From JAQIBY01 sp034721855 (GTDB lineage Bacteria > Bacteroidota > Bacteroidia > Bacteroidales > ML635J-15), in assembly GCA_034721855.1 (NCBI GenBank), contig JAYENB010000101.1, positions 1-18,784 of the forward strand: a DNA stretch of 18,784 bases. The letters run 5' to 3'. Below the pieces are notes generated by a model that saw only the letters and a program-made list of their open reading frames with translations, had not been told where the DNA came from and ran no database searches. The position numbers and the translations under genes were made by a program. The stretch's first letter is position 1. Each line of letters opens with the position of its first letter. Shown one piece after another: positions 14,686-18,784 of the stretch.

Positions 14686-15925
14686 CATAAACAATCTCAT
14701 TATTTGCATGCTGGCATTGGCTTTGCTTTTGCCTGTCAGGCTGATTGCTCAGCTTAATCCTTTTGAGGTTGAAAAATTTGAGTTTATCTCCTATGATGAC
14801 AACGGTCTCATTCTAAATGACCATCAGCAGGCGGAATTGTTTTTCAATAAACTTGACAAACTAATTTTACAGGGGAAAGGCAAAATCAACATTCTTCACA
14901 TCGGGGATTCACATATCCAGGCAGATTATGTATCAGGTCACCTGCGCAAACGATTTCAGAAAATGGCATGGGGGCTGAATGGTGGCAGGGGCTTTGTGTT
15001 TCCGGTAAAAATGGCTCACTCAAATAACCCCTGGAATTATTCAGTATCCTACACCGGCGATTGGGAGACATGCAAGAATGTGGAAAAAGAACAAATCTGT
15101 CCTTTAGGACTCGCTGGTTACCTCGTAGCTACAACAGACCAAAAAGCCGGTATTCGCATCAACTTTAAAGAAGACAACTACCTGACATATTCATACAATA
15201 CGTTACGCGTGTTTCACAATATGGATACAGCCACCTGGCAAATTACGCCCAAAGATTCAACTATAACCTACACCTTACAGCACAGGCCCGATTCCGGTTT
15301 TTCTGAATTCCGCTTTGACAGAGCTCTGGAAACCATGGAACTTCTGATTTCAAAACAAGGGGTGCCGGGCGAATTTGTGTTAAGGGGATTTCAATTTATG
15401 AACGATGATCCCGGTATCGTGTATCACTCTGTAGGTGTCAATGGGGCAAAAACGGAATCCTGGTTGCGTTGCCCTCTGTTAGAAAAAGAAATATCCTGCA
15501 TTGCACCTGATCTCATCATCATCTCATTGGGAACCAACGATGCTTATACCAACAAATTTGATAAAGACGTATTTGAAAACAACTGCCGTCAATTATTAAC
15601 ACGTTTGCAACGGGCAGCTCCCGATGCTGCTGTTTTGTGGGTAACACCGGGAGACAATTACCGTTATCGTAAATACCTGAATTACAGCACTGAAAAAGCT
15701 TCGGACGTGATACTGAACCTGGGCAGGGAAAAACAGTTTATGGTGTGGAATTTTTACGATATCATGGGCGAGCTGAATGCCATCATGTCGTGGTACCGGG
15801 CAGGGCTTACAGCGCATGATAAATTGCATTTTAACAAAAAAGGATACACGCTGCAGGCCAATCTTATGTTTAACGCATTTTTACGCGCATATAATCAACA
15901 CATTGAACAGGAAACAAAGAATTAG
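14669..15925 (+). CDS. Second SGNH/GDSL hydrolase-like protein, secreted
   Basis: A 418-residue protein. The start is taken as GTG 14669, which overlaps the end of the preceding gene and gives a proper signal peptide (MKTKNNINNLIICMLALALL, then LPVRLIAQ). The first ATG downstream (14708) would delete the charged N-terminus. SGNH blocks: ILHIGDSHIQADYVSGHLRK with Ser81, a Gly/Asn block II (VNGAKTESWL), SLGTNDAY (block III) and HDKLHFN with Asp384 and His387. The catalytic set is complete. It resembles the preceding protein in block I (GDSxIxxDxxSGxLRxR), in the GGxGxxFP/GNGPGY stretch that follows it, and in the inserted beta-rich domain. The two are therefore likely ancient duplicates with separate roles. 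A periplasmic acyl-esterase or acyl-transferase role, working with the MBOAT protein, is inferred. Confidence 0.87.
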   Translation: MKTKNNINNLIICMLALALLLPVRLIAQLNPFEVEKFEFISYDDNGLILNDHQQAELFFNKLDKLILQGKGKINILHIGDSHIQADYVSGHLRKRFQKMAWGLNGGRGFVFPVKMAHSNNPWNYSVSYTGDWETCKNVEKEQICPLGLAGYLVATTDQKAGIRINFKEDNYLTYSYNTLRVFHNMDTATWQITPKDSTITYTLQHRPDSGFSEFRFDRALETMELLISKQGVPGEFVLRGFQFMNDDPGIVYHSVGVNGAKTESWLRCPLLEKEISCIAPDLIIISLGTNDAYTNKFDKDVFENNCRQLLTRLQRAAPDAAVLWVTPGDNYRYRKYLNYSTEKASDVILNLGREKQFMVWNFYDIMGELNAIMSWYRAGLTAHDKLHFNKKGYTLQANLMFNAFLRAYNQHIEQETKN

Positions 15926-15970
15926 ATGGATGGAAATTAATCAGAAACATTATTTATTTATAAAAAAGGA

Positions 15971-16084
15971 ATTGCCACAGATTGCACAGACCGTGTCCGG
16001 CGGAACGTAGTAGAGACAGATTATCACAGATAAAATTCACATTTACATAAAAATCTGCGCAAATTTATGTAATCTGTGGCAAAT
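15971..16084. repeat. Palindromic intergenic element
   Basis: Arms ATTGCCACAGATT (15971-15983) and AATCTGTGGCAAAT (16071-16084) are fully complementary over 13 bases. Further inward, a second copy of the CACAGAT theme (ATCACAGAT) pairs less well. The left half carries an inserted GC-rich stretch (CCGTGTCCGGCGGAACG). It lies between the second SGNH gene and the MBOAT gene and could act as a partial transcription stop or mRNA-stability element. Confidence 0.65.
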
Positions 16085-16098
16085 TGTGTGTAAACGAG

Positions 16099-16127
16099 GG
16101 CAGAGCCAAGCTTGCTTGAGCTATGCC
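16099..16127. repeat. Short GC-rich hairpin upstream of the MBOAT gene
   Basis: GGCAGAGCCAAGC and GCTTGAGCTATGCC are complementary apart from a bulge and a few mismatches, with a two-base loop. No T-run follows it, so it does not look like a simple terminator. It lies about 50 bases before the MBOAT start codon (16180 in the left copy). Confidence 0.5.
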
Positions 16128-16149
16128 GAGTACAGCCATAATTATTTAA

Positions 16150-16503
16150 AACAGCTTAACTAACGACTGAATAATTACAATGGATTTCATAAAAAACTTT
16201 TTCTTATACGATCCGCGGGAACCCATGATTTTTACCCACATGTATTTTTGGGTGTTTTTTGCTTTGTTGCTATTGTNNNNNNNNNNNNNNNNNNNNNNNN
16301 NNNNNNNNNNNNNNNNNNNNNNNNNNNNNNNNNNNNNNNNNNNNNNNNNNNNNNNNNNNNNNNNNNNNNNNNNNNNAACAGCTTAACTAACGACTGAATA
16401 ATTACAATGGATTTCATAAAAAACTTTTTCTTATACGATCCGCGGGAACCCATGATTTTTACCCACATGTATTTTTGGGTGTTTTTTGCTTTGTTGCTAT
16501 TGT
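16150..16503. other. Assembly gap 3 with 127-bp duplicated flanks (artefact)
   Basis: Bases 16150-16276, directly before the 100 N at 16277-16376, recur exactly at 16377-16503. The duplicate contains the first 97 bases of the MBOAT gene (16180-16276), which is why its start seems to occur twice. Collapsing the repeat and the N removes no unique sequence. Confidence 0.95.
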
Positions 16504-17933
16504 TTTATGTCCTGGTGTATAAAAAAAATGTCCTGCGCAACACTTACTTGTTTCTGTTCAGCCTGTTTTTTTACTGGAAATCCGGGGGTCACTTTTTTAC
16601 CATACTGATATTTTCCACTATCGTGGATTACACGCTCGGGCAATTGATATATTCATCGCCTGAGAAATGGAAGAAAAAGCTGTTTGTCGGATTGTCCGTG
16701 TTTGTGAACCTGGGGCTTTTGGCTTATTTTAAGTATGCCTATCTGCTGGTAGAAACCATCAACGATGTGTTCAGTACCGATTATGAGGTGATAGACCTGC
16801 TGGGTTACTGGACAAATCAACTTGCCGGCACCAGTTTTGATGCATCTTCCATCATTTTACCTGTAGGGATATCGTTTTTCACCTTTCAGACCATCAGTTA
16901 CTCCATGGATGTGTACAGGAAAAAAACAAAACCGGTCAAAAACATTGTGGATTTCGGGTTTTACGTATCCTTTTTTCCGCAACTGGTGGCCGGGCCAATT
17001 GTACGGGCAGCAGATTTTATACCCCAAATGTACAAAAAATATCAACTTTCAAAACAGGCTTTTGGCAAAGCCCTGTTTTTAATACTCAATGGCCTGATAA
17101 AAAAGATGGTCATATCGGATTTTATTTCCATCAATTTTGTGGACCGCGTGTTTGCCAATCCTGACCTGTACACAGGTTTTGAAAATTTACTGGGCGTGTA
17201 TGGATATGGCTTGCAAATTTATTGTGATTTTTCAGGATACACGGATATTGCCATTGGTGTAGCTTTGTTACTGGGATTCAGAATTCCGCTCAACTTTAAT
17301 TCGCCGTACAAGGCCGAAAGCATCACGGATTTCTGGCGGCGATGGCATATTTCATTGTCATCGTGGCTGCGCGATTACCTGTACATTCCTCTCGGCGGCA
17401 ACCGCAAAGGCAAAACCCGGACCTACATCAACCTGATGATAACCATGTTGCTGGGTGGATTGTGGCATGGTGCTGCCTGGCGTTTTGTTATCTGGGGCGG
17501 ACTGCATGGCATCGGGCTGACAATCCATAAACTGTGGGTGCAGATTGTTGGAAAAACCCCGAAAAAAAAGACTTTCGCGGCCCATTTTCTGTCTGTATTT
17601 ATCACCTTCAACCTGGTAAGTTTTGCATGGATATTTTTCAGGGCACAAAGCATGGAAGCTGCCGGCAAAATCATCAACAGAATCGGTACCTTGTTCGATG
17701 CGGAACAACTCCGTCAAATTCCTGAAATTCTTGGATCTTACGGGTATATTTTTGCATTGATGTTGTTTGGGTATATTGTGCACTGGCTGCCAAAATCCTT
17801 CAAAGACAAGTACATTCAGTGGTTCATCGATATGCCCTGGTACCTGAAAGCACTCGTTGCTGTGATTGTCGTGTTCATACTCTACCAGTTCAGGTCAGCA
17901 GAAATTCAGCCGTTTATTTATTTTCAGTTTTAA
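16407..17933 (+). CDS. MBOAT family membrane O-acyltransferase
   Basis: A 508-residue polytopic inner-membrane protein with many hydrophobic segments (first FTHMYFWVFFALLLLFYVLVY). It belongs to the MBOAT group that includes AlgI, DltB and PatA, which pass acyl groups across the membrane for O-acylation of surface polymers. Key signatures: SFFTFQTISYSMDVYRKK, FFPQLVAGPIVRA, YCDFSGYTDIAIGVALLLGF, then FWRRWHISLSSWLRDYLYIPLGGN (His314) and GGLWHGA with the catalytic His354. The length is typical for AlgI-like proteins. The complete copy starts at ATG 16407; the fragment at 16180-16276 is the same start duplicated at the assembly gap. It follows two SGNH genes, the usual periplasmic partners in AlgI/AlgX/AlgJ and PatA/PatB systems. 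The acceptor could be peptidoglycan or an exported polysaccharide; the LysM neighbour favours a cell-wall location. Confidence 0.95.
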   Translation: MDFIKNFFLYDPREPMIFTHMYFWVFFALLLLFYVLVYKKNVLRNTYLFLFSLFFYWKSGGHFFTILIFSTIVDYTLGQLIYSSPEKWKKKLFVGLSVFVNLGLLAYFKYAYLLVETINDVFSTDYEVIDLLGYWTNQLAGTSFDASSIILPVGISFFTFQTISYSMDVYRKKTKPVKNIVDFGFYVSFFPQLVAGPIVRAADFIPQMYKKYQLSKQAFGKALFLILNGLIKKMVISDFISINFVDRVFANPDLYTGFENLLGVYGYGLQIYCDFSGYTDIAIGVALLLGFRIPLNFNSPYKAESITDFWRRWHISLSSWLRDYLYIPLGGNRKGKTRTYINLMITMLLGGLWHGAAWRFVIWGGLHGIGLTIHKLWVQIVGKTPKKKTFAAHFLSVFITFNLVSFAWIFFRAQSMEAAGKIINRIGTLFDAEQLRQIPEILGSYGYIFALMLFGYIVHWLPKSFKDKYIQWFIDMPWYLKALVAVIVVFILYQFRSAEIQPFIYFQF

Positions 17934-17940
17934 GTGATTT

Positions 17941-17971
17941 TTTGAATTTAAAAACAATTTTTATTACTTTG
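17941..17971 (+). promoter_or_regulatory. Possible Bacteroidota-type promoter before the structured leader and NYN gene
   Basis: TTTG at 17941-17944 and TTACTTTG at 17964-17971 (one mismatch to TAnnTTTG), separated by 19 bases. Transcription would start around 17978 and include the hairpin at 18005-18076. Confidence 0.45.
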
Positions 17972-18004
17972 CGTTATATATATGAATGTTTTAAAAAAAA
18001 TAGT

Positions 18005-18082
18005 GCCCTTAGTTAAGTATTCTCAATGTGAATGTAATTGTTTTGAATTTTTTAGTGGGAATGCCAACCTAAGGGCTTTTTT
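18005..18082 (+). ncRNA. Structured RNA: two stacked helices ending in six T (leader, attenuator or small RNA)
   Basis: The outer helix pairs GCCCTTAG (18005-18012) with CTAAGGGC (18069-18076). After a 4-by-4 internal loop (TTAA opposite CAAC), a second 8-bp helix pairs GTATTCTC (18017-18024) with GGGAATGC (18057-18064), using two G-U pairs. The 32-base apical region is AT-rich and may form a small AATT stem. TTTTTT (18077-18082) follows directly, like an intrinsic terminator. The NYN start codon is only 14 bases after the T-run. It may be an attenuator controlling the NYN gene, a free small RNA, or the terminator of the MBOAT gene. It does not match any riboswitch I recognise. Confidence 0.45.
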
Positions 18083-18096
18083 ATACCTATATTATC

Positions 18097-18768
18097 ATGA
18101 TAAAAAAAACTGCAATTCTTGTTGACGGTGGATTTTTCTTAAAAAGATATCGTTCAATTAACAGAATCAAAAAATTAGACCCTAAAAAGACGGCTAATGA
18201 TTTATGGGAGATGTGTTTGTATCATCTTACTCAAGCAAAAGGTGAAATATTTGATTTATATCGCATTTTTTATTATGATTGTGCGCCTTATGAAAAAAAA
18301 CATTATAATCCAATAACAGGAAAAATAATTGATTTTTCGAAAACAGAGCAAAACCAATTTCAAAGTGAATTTTTGAATGAACTGAAAAAAAAGAGGAAAG
18401 TAGCACTAAGGCTTGGTATTTTAGAAGATAAAAACCGGTGGATAATAAAACCTGACATAACTAAAAGCTTATTGGAGAAAAAAATTACCATTGAAGATTT
18501 AACAGAAGAAGATATAATATTTGATTTTAATCAGAAAATGGTTGATATTAAAATCGGCCTGGACATTGCTTCAATGACATTAAAAAAACAGGTTGACCAA
18601 ATTATTCTGATATCAGGTGATAGTGATTTTGTTCCTGCTGCAAAGTTTGCCAGAAGAGAAGGTATTGATTTTATTCTTGATCCTATGTGGAATAAAATAA
18701 AACCACATTTATTTGAACATATTGATGGTTTAGTTTCAAAAATTAAAAGGCCACAAAGCTTAAATTAA
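18097..18768 (+). CDS. NYN domain (PIN-like) protein
   Basis: A 223-residue protein of the NYN/LabA (DUF88) family, a PIN-like fold with acidic metal-binding residues, usually acting as an RNase or RNA-binding protein. The first catalytic strand is ILVDGGFF (Asp10). The central KMVDIKIGLDIA stretch provides Asp150, Lys152 and Asp156. The last active-site motif is ISGDSDFVPAAKFARREG (Asp175, Asp177). A Lys/Glu-rich insert (residues about 65-145) separates the strand after YYD from the catalytic centre. The length is usual for stand-alone NYN proteins. The codons are more AT-rich than in the neighbouring envelope genes. It is probably an independent unit with its own promoter and a structured leader. 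Its target RNA is unknown. Confidence 0.9.
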   Translation: MIKKTAILVDGGFFLKRYRSINRIKKLDPKKTANDLWEMCLYHLTQAKGEIFDLYRIFYYDCAPYEKKHYNPITGKIIDFSKTEQNQFQSEFLNELKKKRKVALRLGILEDKNRWIIKPDITKSLLEKKITIEDLTEEDIIFDFNQKMVDIKIGLDIASMTLKKQVDQIILISGDSDFVPAAKFARREGIDFILDPMWNKIKPHLFEHIDGLVSKIKRPQSLN

Positions 18769-18784
18769 AAATAAAATATAATAC

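Noticed and set aside
465..16127. CRISPR array made of the intergenic repeats
   Set aside because: The repeats are single palindromes of different families, without regular spacing or spacers, and no cas gene is present.
16180..16276. A second, truncated MBOAT gene copy
   Set aside because: It is part of an exact 127-bp duplicate at a scaffold gap, not a real paralogue.

Overview
The window looks like a scaffold from a Bacteroidota genome, probably a draft or metagenome assembly. The evidence is two C-terminal type IX secretion (T9SS) sorting domains, Bacteroidota-type promoter elements (TTTG and TAnnTTTG), a homodimeric glycyl-tRNA synthetase, a DUF4143 ATPase, low GC intergenic DNA, and start codons without clear Shine-Dalgarno sequences. 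Three runs of exactly 100 N mark scaffold joins. No rRNA, tRNA, CRISPR array or transposase was seen.

Left part (1-4430, minus strand): the end of a decayed gene with a T9SS sorting domain; a roughly 130-bp palindromic element; a secreted papain-like protease gene that is frameshifted and cut off after its catalytic histidine; a T9SS-exported protein made of two near-identical 190-residue repeats; and a cytoplasmic-looking YD-repeat protein. Plus-strand genes follow: a YegS/diacylglycerol-kinase-like lipid kinase and the first 89 bases of a metallo-beta-lactamase-fold hydrolase cut by gap 1. After the gap comes a secreted protein made of about two dozen MORN_2/YwqK-like repeats. A minus-strand AAA ATPase of the DUF4143 type has a doublet of palindromes just upstream of its promoter.

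Right part (9749-17933, plus strand): glyQS, then an envelope locus with four genes. These are a MltD-like protein with two LysM domains whose catalytic glutamate is replaced by serine, two different SGNH/GDSL hydrolase-like periplasmic proteins, and an MBOAT-family membrane O-acyltransferase of the AlgI/DltB/PatA type. Together they suggest a system that carries acyl groups across the inner membrane (MBOAT), places or removes them in the periplasm (SGNH proteins), and is held at peptidoglycan by a catalytically dead lytic-transglycosylase-like scaffold. This is the best candidate for an undescribed system here. The last gene encodes a NYN-domain (PIN-like) protein preceded by a promoter-like sequence and a strong two-helix RNA hairpin ending in six T.

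Two of the three gaps are assembly artefacts: exactly 127 bp before each gap is repeated exactly after it, as expected for contigs overlapping by one k-mer. Collapsing each gap and duplicate restores the LysM gene (505 residues) and leaves the MBOAT gene intact (508 residues). Almost every intergenic space holds a different imperfect palindrome of about 100-300 bp.
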